In this document: in pieces, positions 36,088 to 44,818 of the stretch
Layout: each line of letters begins with the position of its first letter
How positions within the stretch are numbered: the stretch's first letter is position 1
Source: Wenyingzhuangia fucanilytica
GTDB lineage: Bacteria > Bacteroidota > Bacteroidia > Flavobacteriales > Flavobacteriaceae
Assembly: GCF_001697185.1 (NCBI RefSeq)
Contig: NZ_CP014224.1
Coordinates: forward strand, 3,332,501-3,396,500
DNA length: 64,000 bases
Direction: 5' to 3'
Translations under genes and position numbers: made by a program
The notes under the pieces: generated by a model
Seen by the model: the letters and a program-made list of their open reading frames with translations, nothing else
Told to the model about the DNA's origin: nothing
The model's database searches: none

Positions 36088-36585
36088 ATGGATTATATAT
36101 TACTGTTTTTTGGTTTTTTTCTGGTTATTGGAGGAATTATAGGTTCTTTTTTACCCGTTGTGCCAGGTCCACCTACAGGTTGGTTGGGTTTGTTGTTGTT
36201 AAATTTAACATCAAAAGTAATAACAGATTGGACTTTTTTAGGAGTTACATTGGCCATTGCCATACTCGTGGTAATTGCCGATTATATAATTCCTGCTTTA
36301 GGTGCTAAAAAGTTTGGTGGTAGTAAATATGGAATTTGGGGTTCAACCATTGGGTTGATTGTAGGATTGCTTTTTACGCCAATAGGAATGATTTTATGTT
36401 TGTTTTTAGGAGCGTTTATAGGGGAGTTAATTCACGATAGTAAAAACATTCAAAAAGCAATTAAAGCCTCTTTAGGTTCAGTAATTGGGTTCTTTTTTTC
36501 TACAGCAATTAAGTTAATTGTAGGGATTGTTTTTTTGGTCTATTTTGTTAAAATAGTCATAGAAAACAAAGCTGCTTTCTTTTAA
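36088..36585 (+). CDS. DUF456 membrane protein
   Basis: 165 residues from the ATG at 36088; the frame upstream of it runs through the TonB-like gene on the other strand and is not real. About four to five helices with GSFLPVVPGPPTGWLG early and GIWGSTIGLIVGLLFTPIG in the middle identify DUF456, a family of small bacterial membrane proteins of unknown role. Monocistronic. Confidence 0.82.
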   Translation: MDYILLFFGFFLVIGGIIGSFLPVVPGPPTGWLGLLLLNLTSKVITDWTFLGVTLAIAILVVIADYIIPALGAKKFGGSKYGIWGSTIGLIVGLLFTPIGMILCLFLGAFIGELIHDSKNIQKAIKASLGSVIGFFFSTAIKLIVGIVFLVYFVKIVIENKAAFF

Positions 36586-36792
36586 TAAAACAGTTGTAAA
36601 TAAAAAAAGCAACCCGTAAAAGGGAAGCTTTCCATTGGTAATTAAACCCTAAAACTACTCTCGTAGTTCTACAACAACAAGGCAAAGGTAGTTTTTTTGA
36701 TGAATTAAGCATAATACCAAGTTGTTTATTTTTAGTAGATTATTATGTATGCTGTTTCAAAATTTGTTTTACCAAATATTCAGCGTTAAATT

Positions 36793-36827
36793 CTCAATAC
36801 TCAATACTTAGTACTCGATACTAAATC
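36793..36827. repeat. Degenerate short tandem repeat upstream of lysS
   Basis: CTCAATACTCAATACTTAGTACTCGATAC in the 294-base gap (36586-36879) is the inverted relative of the repeat at 26028-26065. The rest of the gap holds small inverted repeats such as AACTACTCTCGTAGTT near 36653, but no gene. Confidence 0.45.
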
Positions 36828-36829
36828 AT

Positions 36830-36837
36830 TATCTTTG
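36830..36837 (+). promoter_or_regulatory. -7 box of lysS (TATCTTTG)
   Basis: An exact TAnnTTTG match, with the TATCTTTGCC form common in flavobacteria, 42 bases before the ATG. Confidence 0.65.
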
Positions 36838-36879
36838 CCAGCTAAGAATTAACGCATTATACATTAAATAAGTACCAGC

Positions 36880-38583
36880 ATGCAATTATCAGAACAAGAA
36901 ATTGTAAGAAGAGAAAAGCTTGACAAATTAAGAGCTTTAGGAATTAACCCATATCCAGCGGATTTATTTCCAGTAGATAACTATTCTAAACAAATTAAGG
37001 AAGGATATGAAGAAGGGAAGAAAGTAGTAATTGCTGGACGTTTAATGCGAAAGAAAATTCAAGGAAAAGCTTCGTTTGCAGAGTTACAAGATGCAGAAGG
37101 AAGAATTCAGATTTACTTTAATCGTGATGAAATTTGTACAGGAGAGGACAAAACTTTGTACAACGATGTTTTTAAAAAGTTATTAGACTTAGGAGATTTT
37201 ATTGGAGTAGAAGGAGAGTTGTTTAAAACACAAGTAGGAGAAATTTCTGTAATGGTTCGCGATTTTAAATTGTTGAGTAAAGCGTTAAGACCTTTACCAT
37301 TACCTAAAACCGATGCAGAAGGAAATACCTATGATGAATTTAACGATCCAGAATTGCGTTACCGTCAGCGTTATGCAGATTTAGTGGTAAATCCACATGT
37401 AAAAGAAGTATTTGTAAAGCGTACCAAGCTATTTAACGCTATGCGTAATTTCTTTAACGAAGCAGGATATTTTGAAGTAGAAACTCCAGTGTTGCAACCT
37501 ATTGCAGGAGGAGCATCAGCAAGACCATTTATTACACATCACAATTCTTTAGACATTCCATTGTATATGAGAATTGCAAACGAATTATACCTAAAACGTT
37601 TAATTGTTGGTGGTTTTGATGGAGTGTATGAGTTTTCTAAAAACTTCCGTAACGAAGGAATGGATAGAACTCACAATCCAGAGTTTACGGCTATGGAAAT
37701 ATATGTGGCTTATAAAGATTACAACTGGATGATGGAGTTTACCGAAAACTTGTTAGAGCACTGTGCTATGGCGGTAAACGGAACTACTGATATTGTTTTT
37801 GGAGAACACCAAGTTAGTTTTAAAGCTCCATTTGCTAGAGTAACTATGGCAGATTCTATTAAGCATTTCACAGGTTTTGATATTACTGGTAAAAATGAAG
37901 ATGAGTTAAGAGCTGCTGCTAAAGAAATGGGTATCGAAGTAGATGATACCATGGGGAAAGGAAAGTTAATTGATGAAATGTTTGGAGAAAAATGTGAAGG
38001 AAACTACATTCAACCAACTTTCATTACCGATTATCCAAAAGAAATGTCTCCGTTGTGTAAAGAACACAGAGATAATCCTGAGTTAACAGAGCGTTTTGAG
38101 TTGATGATTTGTGGAAAAGAAGTTGCCAATGCATATTCTGAATTAAACGATCCTATTGACCAAAGAGAACGTTTTGAGGCTCAATTAAAATTAGCAGAAA
38201 GAGGAGATGATGAAGCATCGAACTTTATAGATGAAGATTTCTTACGTGCTTTAGAGTACGGAATGCCTCCAACGTCTGGTTTAGGAATTGGAATGGATCG
38301 TTTGATTATGTATTTAACCAACAATCAATCTATTCAAGAAGTATTGTTCTTCCCTCAAATGAGACCAGAGAAAAAGAAAATTTCAGTAGAATTAACAGAT
38401 AACGAAAAAGCAATTTTAGACATTTTACAAAAAGAAGCTAAAATGGATATTGCAGCGTTAAAGAATGCAGCCGGATTAAGTGGTAAAGGTTGGGACAAAG
38501 GAATGAAAGGTCTTAGCAAGCACAACTTAATTAAAGTTGAGGTTGAAGGAGATGTTAAAAATGTAGTGTTGCAAGAGTTGTAA
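36880..38583 (+). CDS. lysS: Lysyl-tRNA synthetase (class II) with C-terminal extension
   Basis: 567 residues, about 65 longer than the E. coli enzyme. The OB-fold anticodon domain is at about 1-150. Class II motif 2 is in FRNEGMDRTHNPEFT and motif 3 in GLGIGMDRL. After about residue 503 an extra 60-65-residue domain follows (TDNEKAILDILQKEA...). Its helix-rich, winged-helix-like pattern (NAAGLSGKGWDKGMKGL) is not part of the standard LysRS. The extension is on the same frame without any stop, so it is a real fusion. Translation of Lys codons is the established role; the extension's role is unknown. Confidence 0.96.
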   Translation: MQLSEQEIVRREKLDKLRALGINPYPADLFPVDNYSKQIKEGYEEGKKVVIAGRLMRKKIQGKASFAELQDAEGRIQIYFNRDEICTGEDKTLYNDVFKKLLDLGDFIGVEGELFKTQVGEISVMVRDFKLLSKALRPLPLPKTDAEGNTYDEFNDPELRYRQRYADLVVNPHVKEVFVKRTKLFNAMRNFFNEAGYFEVETPVLQPIAGGASARPFITHHNSLDIPLYMRIANELYLKRLIVGGFDGVYEFSKNFRNEGMDRTHNPEFTAMEIYVAYKDYNWMMEFTENLLEHCAMAVNGTTDIVFGEHQVSFKAPFARVTMADSIKHFTGFDITGKNEDELRAAAKEMGIEVDDTMGKGKLIDEMFGEKCEGNYIQPTFITDYPKEMSPLCKEHRDNPELTERFELMICGKEVANAYSELNDPIDQRERFEAQLKLAERGDDEASNFIDEDFLRALEYGMPPTSGLGIGMDRLIMYLTNNQSIQEVLFFPQMRPEKKKISVELTDNEKAILDILQKEAKMDIAALKNAAGLSGKGWDKGMKGLSKHNLIKVEVEGDVKNVVLQEL

Positions 38584-38602
38584 CCAAATCATAATAAATT
38601 AT

Positions 38603-38638
38603 AAAAAGTCCTGTTATTTACTTAGCAGGACTTTTTTT
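38603..38638 (+). terminator. Terminator of lysS
   Basis: AAAAAGTCCTG (38603-38613) pairs with CAGGACTTTTT (38626-38636), followed by T-run. Confidence 0.9.
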
Positions 38639-38736
38639 GTGCTTAAAGAATGTTAACATTTTGTTTAATGAGTATTTAAAATTTGTTGAACCATTACAAG
38701 TGTATTATCTTTAATACATTACAAAAACAAAAATTT

Positions 38737-41334
38737 ATGTTAAAGAAAATATTAAAAGGATTAGCCATTTTTATAGGAGTTATATTTCTGTTGCTGTTAA
38801 TAATTCCTTTTGCCTTTAAAGGAAAAATAACCAAAATAGCCAAAGAACAAATCAATAATAGTATAAATGCTAATGTTGATTTTCAAGATTTATCCATTTC
38901 CTTAATCAGAAATTTTCCAAATGTTTCTGTGGATTTACAAAACTTGTCAGTTATAAACAGAGCTCCTTTTGCTGGAGATACTTTGGCGGCAGTGGGACAT
39001 ACCTACATCAACATCAATTTAAAAAGTTTGATGGGTGATGTGCCTCAAATCAATAGTATAAAATTAGCAGATGCTTATGTGAATGTAAAGGTAAATAAAG
39101 ACAGTATTGCAAATTATGATATTACATTTCCATCCGAAGAAAAAGAAGAAATAGTTGAAGAAGATTCGGCTCCATTCTCTTTAGCTATTCAAGAATATAG
39201 TTTAGAAAATATCAATCTAACTTATGTAGATGAAGTGAGTAATATGAGTGCTAAGGTGGTAAATTTTAATCATAATGGTAGTGGAGATTTATCTCAAAAC
39301 AAAGTTGATTTAGATACACATACAACTGCCGATGCCATTTCTTTTATGATGGATGAGGTAGCTTATTTAAAAGATTTAAAACTAAATTACGATGCAGTTG
39401 TTGGGGTTGATTATGCCAATGATTTAAAACTAATTTTTAAAAATAACATAGCTCAAATTAACGATTTAAACTTGGTTTTTGATGGTGTTTTTGTAATGTT
39501 AAAAGAGGCTTATGATTTAGATTTTACTTTTAAATCAGAGAAATCTGAGTTCAAAAGTTTGTTGTCTTTAATTCCAAATGCATACACCGCAGATTTTCCA
39601 AATGTACAAACTACAGGAGCTCTAGATTTTAGCGGAAAAGTAAAAGGACAATATTCTGATACCACCATTCCTACTTTAGATATTGTGTTAAAAACAGATA
39701 ACGCAAGTTTAAAATATCCAGATTTACCTAACAAAATAGAAAATATAAATGTAAATGCCCAAATAACAAATACCACAGGAATTATGGATGATGTTGTGGT
39801 TGAGGTAAAAAACTTTGGGTTTAAAATTGCCAAAGATGTTTTTGCAGCCAATGCTTTGGTAACCAAACCTATTTCAAACCCAACGGTAAAGGCAACAGTA
39901 AACGGACAGGTAGATTTAGGAAATCTAAAAAACGCCTATCCAATTCCTCCTTTAGATTACGATTTAAAAGGAATAGTAAAAGCCAATATTTCTACAGCTT
40001 TTGATATGAATGCTATTGATAAAGAGCAATACGATAAAATTAAAAGTAGTGGAGATATAGTTTTGCAAGGAGTTTCTGTTGGTTCAGAATATACGCCTAA
40101 GCCTATTTTTGTAAAAAAGGCAGCAATGGTTTTTAATACTCAAAATGTTACTTTAAAAGAGGCAAGTATAACCACTGGAGATTCAGATTTACAGTTTAAT
40201 GGAGCTTTGGATCATGTTTATGGATATGTTTTTTCTGATGGAACCTTAAAAGGAAGGTTAGATGTTACTTCTAATCTTTTTAAAGTGGGAGATTTTTATG
40301 AAAGTGATACTACTACAGTAGCTGTAACTACCGATACTTTGTCAACAGAGCAGTTTAAAATTCCAGAAAACATTAATTTTTATGGAAGTGTATCCGCTAA
40401 AAAGGTGATGTATGATAATATTGAATTGGATAATTTTAAAGGAAAAACAGTTGTAGAAAATCAACGCATTACATTTAAAGATACTCAAGCAAATATGTTT
40501 AAAGGAACTATGTCTATGGATGGATATGTAGATACAAAACCAAATCCGACAGCGTATAATTTTGATATGAAATTAAAGCAATTTGACATTGCAAGTGCCT
40601 TTAATGGAATGGATATGTTGAAAAAAATAGCGCCTATTATTGGAGCGTTCAACGGTCGTTTTGATACGGATTTAGATATAGAAGGAGCTCTAGGAAATGA
40701 TTTTATGCCAGATTTATCTCAGTTAACAGGAGGGGCTTTTGCCAACTTGCAAGTAGATAAAATTGATGCAAGCAAAAATAAGTTTTTGAGTTTGGCAGAA
40801 AATAAAATGAGTTTTTTAGACTTTGATAAAACAGATTTAAAAGATTTAAAAACCAAAGTGACTTTTCAAGATAGCAAGGTAAACGTACAGCCATTTACTT
40901 TAAAATATAAAGATATTCCAATTACTATTGGAGGAAGTCATAGTTTTGACAATCAAATGAATTATGATTTAAAATTAGATTTACCAGCAAAATATTTAGG
41001 AAAGGAAGCTCAAAGTTTGGTAAGCAAATTAAGCGGAGCAGATCAAGAAAACATAAGAATTCCTTTAGATGTTAAGGTTGGTGGAACAATCACCAAACCT
41101 ACAGTAGTACCAGGAATGAAAGACGCAGTAACTGATTTGACTAAAAAAGTAGTTGAGAATGAAAAAAAGAAAGCTACAGATAAAGTAAAAAATGAAGTTT
41201 CTAAAAAAATAGATCAATTCTTAGGAGGGAAAAGCAATAATTCTTCTGATAGTACACAAACAGAAGAAAAAACTACTCAAGAAAAAGCCAAAGACGCCGG
41301 GAAAAAATTATTAAAAGGATTGTTTGGAAAGTAG
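38737..41334 (+). CDS. AsmA-family protein
   Basis: 865 residues from the ATG at 38737; the longer frame starts at TTG 38683. One N-terminal helix (about 8-26) precedes a long beta-rich exported region. The AsmA signature is in the C-terminal part: AFNGMDMLKKIAPIIGAFNGRFDTDLDIEGAL and LDLPAKYLG, with a basic, low-complexity tail (VVENEKKKATDKVKN and a KTTQEKAKDAGKKLL end). AsmA-type proteins bridge the envelope and are implicated in lipid transport to the outer membrane. Likely monocistronic with a hairpin and a terminator downstream. Confidence 0.85.
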   Translation: MLKKILKGLAIFIGVIFLLLLIIPFAFKGKITKIAKEQINNSINANVDFQDLSISLIRNFPNVSVDLQNLSVINRAPFAGDTLAAVGHTYININLKSLMGDVPQINSIKLADAYVNVKVNKDSIANYDITFPSEEKEEIVEEDSAPFSLAIQEYSLENINLTYVDEVSNMSAKVVNFNHNGSGDLSQNKVDLDTHTTADAISFMMDEVAYLKDLKLNYDAVVGVDYANDLKLIFKNNIAQINDLNLVFDGVFVMLKEAYDLDFTFKSEKSEFKSLLSLIPNAYTADFPNVQTTGALDFSGKVKGQYSDTTIPTLDIVLKTDNASLKYPDLPNKIENINVNAQITNTTGIMDDVVVEVKNFGFKIAKDVFAANALVTKPISNPTVKATVNGQVDLGNLKNAYPIPPLDYDLKGIVKANISTAFDMNAIDKEQYDKIKSSGDIVLQGVSVGSEYTPKPIFVKKAAMVFNTQNVTLKEASITTGDSDLQFNGALDHVYGYVFSDGTLKGRLDVTSNLFKVGDFYESDTTTVAVTTDTLSTEQFKIPENINFYGSVSAKKVMYDNIELDNFKGKTVVENQRITFKDTQANMFKGTMSMDGYVDTKPNPTAYNFDMKLKQFDIASAFNGMDMLKKIAPIIGAFNGRFDTDLDIEGALGNDFMPDLSQLTGGAFANLQVDKIDASKNKFLSLAENKMSFLDFDKTDLKDLKTKVTFQDSKVNVQPFTLKYKDIPITIGGSHSFDNQMNYDLKLDLPAKYLGKEAQSLVSKLSGADQENIRIPLDVKVGGTITKPTVVPGMKDAVTDLTKKVVENEKKKATDKVKNEVSKKIDQFLGGKSNNSSDSTQTEEKTTQEKAKDAGKKLLKGLFGK

Positions 41335-41388
41335 GTCTAGGTGATAAAAAAAACAATGAGCTATAAATCACAATCTCGACAGTCTGAA

Positions 41389-41421
41389 TTTATTTAAGAA
41401 CTTCATCAAGTTTTAAATAAA
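41389..41421. repeat. Inverted repeat downstream of the AsmA-like gene
   Basis: TTTATTTAAGAACTT (41389-41403) and AAGTTTTAAATAAA (41408-41421) are reverse complements apart from one extra base; loop CATC. Confidence 0.55.
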
Positions 41422-41442
41422 AGTCAAAATAATGATAACATA

Positions 41443-41470
41443 AAAAAGCGCCCAATTGGGCGCTTTTTGT
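41443..41470. terminator. Terminator shared by the AsmA-like gene and trxA
   Basis: A perfect palindrome AAAAAGCGCCCAA/TTGGGCGCTTTTT, in the gap between convergent genes. A and T runs on both sides make it bidirectional. Confidence 0.9.
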
Positions 41471-41489
41471 TTTGTATAAAATAGAATTC

Positions 41490-41849
41490 TTATTTCTCTA
41501 CTTTTAAAATATCTTTAATCAATTCCTCAAATTGCTGTTTTGGTAATGCTCCTTGAGCCATTTGTGGTTTTTCTCCTTTTGGGCAAAATAATAAAGAAGG
41601 AATTGAACGAATTCCAAAGGCACCAGCCAATTCTTGTTCAGCTTCTGTGTCTACTTTGTAGATATTGATTTTTCCATCGTATTCTTTGCTTAATTCATCT
41701 AATAATGGAGCTAAAGCTTTACAAGGTCCACACCAATCTGCATAAAAATCGATGATTGCAGGAAGTTCTCCAGCAAAATCCCATTCCTGAGATTTTTCAA
41801 AATTAAATACTTTGTCTAAAAAATCTTGTTTGGTTATTGTTTGTACCAT
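41490..41849 (-). CDS. trxA: Thioredoxin
   Basis: 119 residues from the ATG at 41849; the frame open to 41912 starts with TTG and contains a -7 box, so it is not the start. The redox site is WCGPC (39-43, Cys40 and Cys43), in FYADWCGPCKALAPLL. cis-Pro is in IRSIPSLLFC. Cytosolic dithiol reductant. It lies alone between convergent AsmA and the repeat-rich spacer to glnS. Confidence 0.95.
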   Translation of the reverse strand: MVQTITKQDFLDKVFNFEKSQEWDFAGELPAIIDFYADWCGPCKALAPLLDELSKEYDGKINIYKVDTEAEQELAGAFGIRSIPSLLFCPKGEKPQMAQGALPKQQFEELIKDILKVEK

Positions 41850-41875
41850 TCTGTTGTTGTTTTGGGTTTTCTTTT

Positions 41876-41883
41876 CAAATATA
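41876..41883 (-). promoter_or_regulatory. -7 box of trxA (TATATTTG)
   Basis: An exact TAnnTTTG match on the minus strand 26 bases before the ATG at 41849. Confidence 0.55.
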
Positions 41884-41924
41884 TTGTTTACTGAGTCGGT
41901 TATCAGTAACAAAAATTACAAAGC

Positions 41925-42078
41925 CATTTGGTGAGTCATTTCGAGTAAGATTTATTGAAATGGAATGAAAATAAATTTTGTATAGAGAAGTGTATTGTAG
42001 GTTGTTCTCGATACTTGTTTTATCCATTGCATTTCTAAAACAAACTCGAACTGACAAGGATTTTATCAATTCGAGTAT
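41925..42078. repeat. Flavobacterial-type intergenic repeat element between trxA and glnS
   Basis: Within it, TTCTCGATACTTGTTTTATC and AAACTCGAACTGAC (42005-42056) are the mirror of the short element at 8344-8376, and 41937-41946 and 42069-42076 carry TTCGAGT halves. No gene; the trxA and glnS promoters flank it. Confidence 0.5.
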
Positions 42079-42080
42079 TA

Positions 42081-44168
42081 TTATAAAATAGCCTTTTCTA
42101 TAATTTCCTTGATAAAGGGACTTTTTTCATTAGCTAAAATAGCTTCTAATGTTGCTTTGTTGTCTGTTAGCAAGTCATTATTAGCAACTACAATATTAAT
42201 AGCTTCTAACTTAATGGCTCCATTTTTCATGCCTAAAGCCTTGCTAATAAAAGTTTTTTCATCTGCACTATTAACACCTATAAACTTAAGAGTTAACAAT
42301 CCAGCCAATACATCTTTATTGGCAATAGCATCATTTAATTTTGTTGCTAAAATCGCTGGATTTACTTTGTTGGCTAAAGGTTCAATCTCAGTTAAAAGTT
42401 CTGCTCTATCTTCGTTAGAACGTGCTTTTAAATATTTACCAGCTAATGTTATAATAGCATCGTATGAAGCATCATTTTTAGGAGCGGTAGTTTTCTTTTC
42501 TTCTTTGGCCCAAGAATCTGTCAATCCAACAGTTCTGTTAAAAATTAATTTGTCTGATGTACTATCAACATCTGCACAAAAATATCCTTTACGTTGAAAT
42601 TGGAATCTATCTCCAGGTTTAGAGTTTAACAAACTAGGTTCTACTAAAGCCGTAATAACTTCTAAAGAATTTGGGTTGATAAACTGTTTAAAATTGATGT
42701 CTTTATGGCTGTCTGGAGCTTCATCTTTAAACAAACGATCATATAAATTTACTTGAGCTTTTACAGCGTGTTTTTTTGAAACCCAGTGAATGGTTCCTTT
42801 TACTCTACGTTTACTTGCTTCGGTTCCAGAACCTGAACGAGAATCTAAATCAGCAGTACAATGAACTACAGTAATATTTCCGTTTTCGTCTTTTTCTACA
42901 GATTCTGCTTTAATGATATAAGCGTTTTTCAAACGAACTTCACCACCAATTTTAAGTCTAAAGAATTTTTTATTGGCTTGTTCTCTAAAATCTTCTCTTT
43001 CTATAAATAATTCTTTTGCAAAAGGAACTTCTCTTTCTCCAGCAGTTTCATCTTCTGGGTTGTTCTCAGCAATTAAAATTTCTTCTTTATCAGCAGGATA
43101 ATTGTCAATCACTAATTTAATAGGATCTAACACCGCCATCACACGTGGTGCTGTTTTGTTTAATTCATCCTTAATACAGAATTCTAACAAAGCTACATCA
43201 GTTACGTTGTCTCTTTTAGAAATCCCTGCAATTTCACTAAATTTTCTGATAGAATTTGGAGTATATCCTCTACGTCTTAAACCAGAAATAGTAGGCATAC
43301 GAGGATCGTCCCAACCTGCAACAAGGTTTTCTTGTACCAATTGTAACAATTTACGTTTACTCATTACCGTATAACTAATGTTTCTACGAGCAAATTCACG
43401 TTGTTTTGGTTGTATTTTATCAGCATCAGCTACTTGAGCCAAGTACCATTCGTACAAATCTCTATGGCTTTTAAATTCCAAAGTACATAAAGAGTGAGTA
43501 ATGCTTTCTAAATAATCAGATTCACCATGAGTCCAATCGTACATTGGGTATATTACCCAATCATTTCCTGTTCTGTGATGTGCTTTTTTAAGAACACGAT
43601 ACATAATAGGGTCACGCATATGCATGTTATTGTGCTGCATGTCTATTTTGGCACGTAATATAGCTTCTCCTTCTTCAAACTCTCCATTCTTCATTTTTTC
43701 GAACAAAGCCAAGTTTTCTTCAACAGAAGTATTTCTATAAGGTCCTGCCACACCAGGTTCGGTAGGTGTTCCTTTTTGTTTTGCTATTTCTTCAGAAGAT
43801 TGCATATCAACATAAGCATTTCCTGCTTTAATGATTTCAATCGTCCAGTCGTATAATTGTTGAAAATAGTCAGAAGAATATAATTCTTTATCCCATTTAA
43901 AACCTAACCATTGTACATCGCGTTTAATGGCATCTACATACTCCTGCTCTTCTTTGGCAGGGTTGGTATCGTCAAAACGTAAATTTACAGGAGCGTTGTA
44001 CTTTTCTCCCAATCCAAAGTTTAAACAAATAGAAGCGGCATGCCCAATGTGTAAATATCCATTAGGTTCTGGTGGAAAACGGAATCTTAGATTTTTAGGA
44101 TCTAATCCATTTGCCAAATCTTCTTCTATAATTTGTTCTATAAAGTTCAATGATTTTTTATCTACCAT
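42081..44168 (-). CDS. glnS: Glutaminyl-tRNA synthetase with C-terminal YqeY-type domain
   Basis: 695 residues. The class I HIGH motif is HIGH at 40-43 and the KMSKS equivalent is VMSKRKL near 266-272. Residues up to about 550 are a full GlnRS; about 555-695 is a helical tail with EDRAELLTEIEPLANKVNPAILATKLND-like repeats that resembles the YqeY/GatB tail domain. Such fusion is known in Bacteroidota and other phyla. The YqeY part is thought to help tRNA binding. A -7 box (44199-44206) precedes the ATG. Confidence 0.95.
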   Translation of the reverse strand: MVDKKSLNFIEQIIEEDLANGLDPKNLRFRFPPEPNGYLHIGHAASICLNFGLGEKYNAPVNLRFDDTNPAKEEQEYVDAIKRDVQWLGFKWDKELYSSDYFQQLYDWTIEIIKAGNAYVDMQSSEEIAKQKGTPTEPGVAGPYRNTSVEENLALFEKMKNGEFEEGEAILRAKIDMQHNNMHMRDPIMYRVLKKAHHRTGNDWVIYPMYDWTHGESDYLESITHSLCTLEFKSHRDLYEWYLAQVADADKIQPKQREFARRNISYTVMSKRKLLQLVQENLVAGWDDPRMPTISGLRRRGYTPNSIRKFSEIAGISKRDNVTDVALLEFCIKDELNKTAPRVMAVLDPIKLVIDNYPADKEEILIAENNPEDETAGEREVPFAKELFIEREDFREQANKKFFRLKIGGEVRLKNAYIIKAESVEKDENGNITVVHCTADLDSRSGSGTEASKRRVKGTIHWVSKKHAVKAQVNLYDRLFKDEAPDSHKDINFKQFINPNSLEVITALVEPSLLNSKPGDRFQFQRKGYFCADVDSTSDKLIFNRTVGLTDSWAKEEKKTTAPKNDASYDAIITLAGKYLKARSNEDRAELLTEIEPLANKVNPAILATKLNDAIANKDVLAGLLTLKFIGVNSADEKTFISKALGMKNGAIKLEAINIVVANNDLLTDNKATLEAILANEKSPFIKEIIEKAIL

Positions 44169-44198
44169 TTCAACAAAAGTAATCAGTTATTAAGTCTG

Positions 44199-44206
44199 CA
44201 AATTTA
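44199..44206 (-). promoter_or_regulatory. -7 box of glnS (TAAATTTG)
   Basis: An exact TAnnTTTG match on the minus strand, 30 bases before the glnS ATG. Confidence 0.6.
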
Positions 44207-44276
44207 CAGAAAACAGAATGAATAGGATGAAATATACATCTTAAGTTAAAATATGTTATGTTTTGGATATATATGG

Positions 44277-44308
44277 TTGTTTATTGTCAGATTCAAAATG
44301 TATTTTTG
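44277..44308 (+). promoter_or_regulatory. Promoter of the molybdenum-hydroxylase operon
   Basis: TTG at 44277-44279, then 21 bases, then TATTTTTG at 44301-44308, which fits the Bacteroidota TTG / TAnnTTTG pattern. The first gene's ATG is 40 bases further. Confidence 0.65.
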
Positions 44309-44347
44309 GAAATAAGTAGGCGTTTTTATTAATTTTAATTTATCAGG

Positions 44348-44815
44348 ATGAGCATTACACTAATAATTAACAAAAAAAAACACACAGTTGATGTAGATGA
44401 AGACACGCCTTTGCTTTGGGTGTTAAGAGACACATTAAATTTGGTGGGAACCAAGTTTGGTTGTGGAATTGAACAGTGCGGTGCTTGTACGGTACATATA
44501 AATGGAGATGCAATGCGTAGTTGTACGTTACCTGTTTCCTTGTTAAAAAATGCAGAAATTACAACTATAGAAGGGTTGTCTGATGACAATTCTCATCCGG
44601 TACAGGTTGCTTGGAAAGAAATAGATGTACCTCAATGCGGTTACTGTCAATCTGGACAAATTATGACTGCTTCGGCATTGGTAAACAAAAACAATAATCC
44701 TAGCAATGATGAAATAAAACAAGCAATGAAAGGGAATATTTGTAGATGTGCTACTTATAAGAGAATAGAAGAAGCGGTTTATGTGGCGGCAAAATTAACT
44801 CAAGAAAAAGCATAA
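44348..44815 (+). CDS. [2Fe-2S] subunit of an IorA/xanthine-dehydrogenase-like molybdenum hydroxylase
   Basis: 155 residues with two [2Fe-2S] clusters. The plant-type cluster uses Cys39, Cys44, Cys47 and Cys59, and the helical cluster uses Cys97, Cys100, Cys132 and Cys134. It carries electrons from the Mo site of the next gene. There is no signal peptide, as usual for this small subunit, which is co-exported with its Tat-bearing partner. It starts a four-gene operon with the Mo subunit, XdhC and MocA-like genes. Confidence 0.93.
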   Translation: MSITLIINKKKHTVDVDEDTPLLWVLRDTLNLVGTKFGCGIEQCGACTVHINGDAMRSCTLPVSLLKNAEITTIEGLSDDNSHPVQVAWKEIDVPQCGYCQSGQIMTASALVNKNNNPSNDEIKQAMKGNICRCATYKRIEEAVYVAAKLTQEKA

Positions 44816-44818
44816 ATA

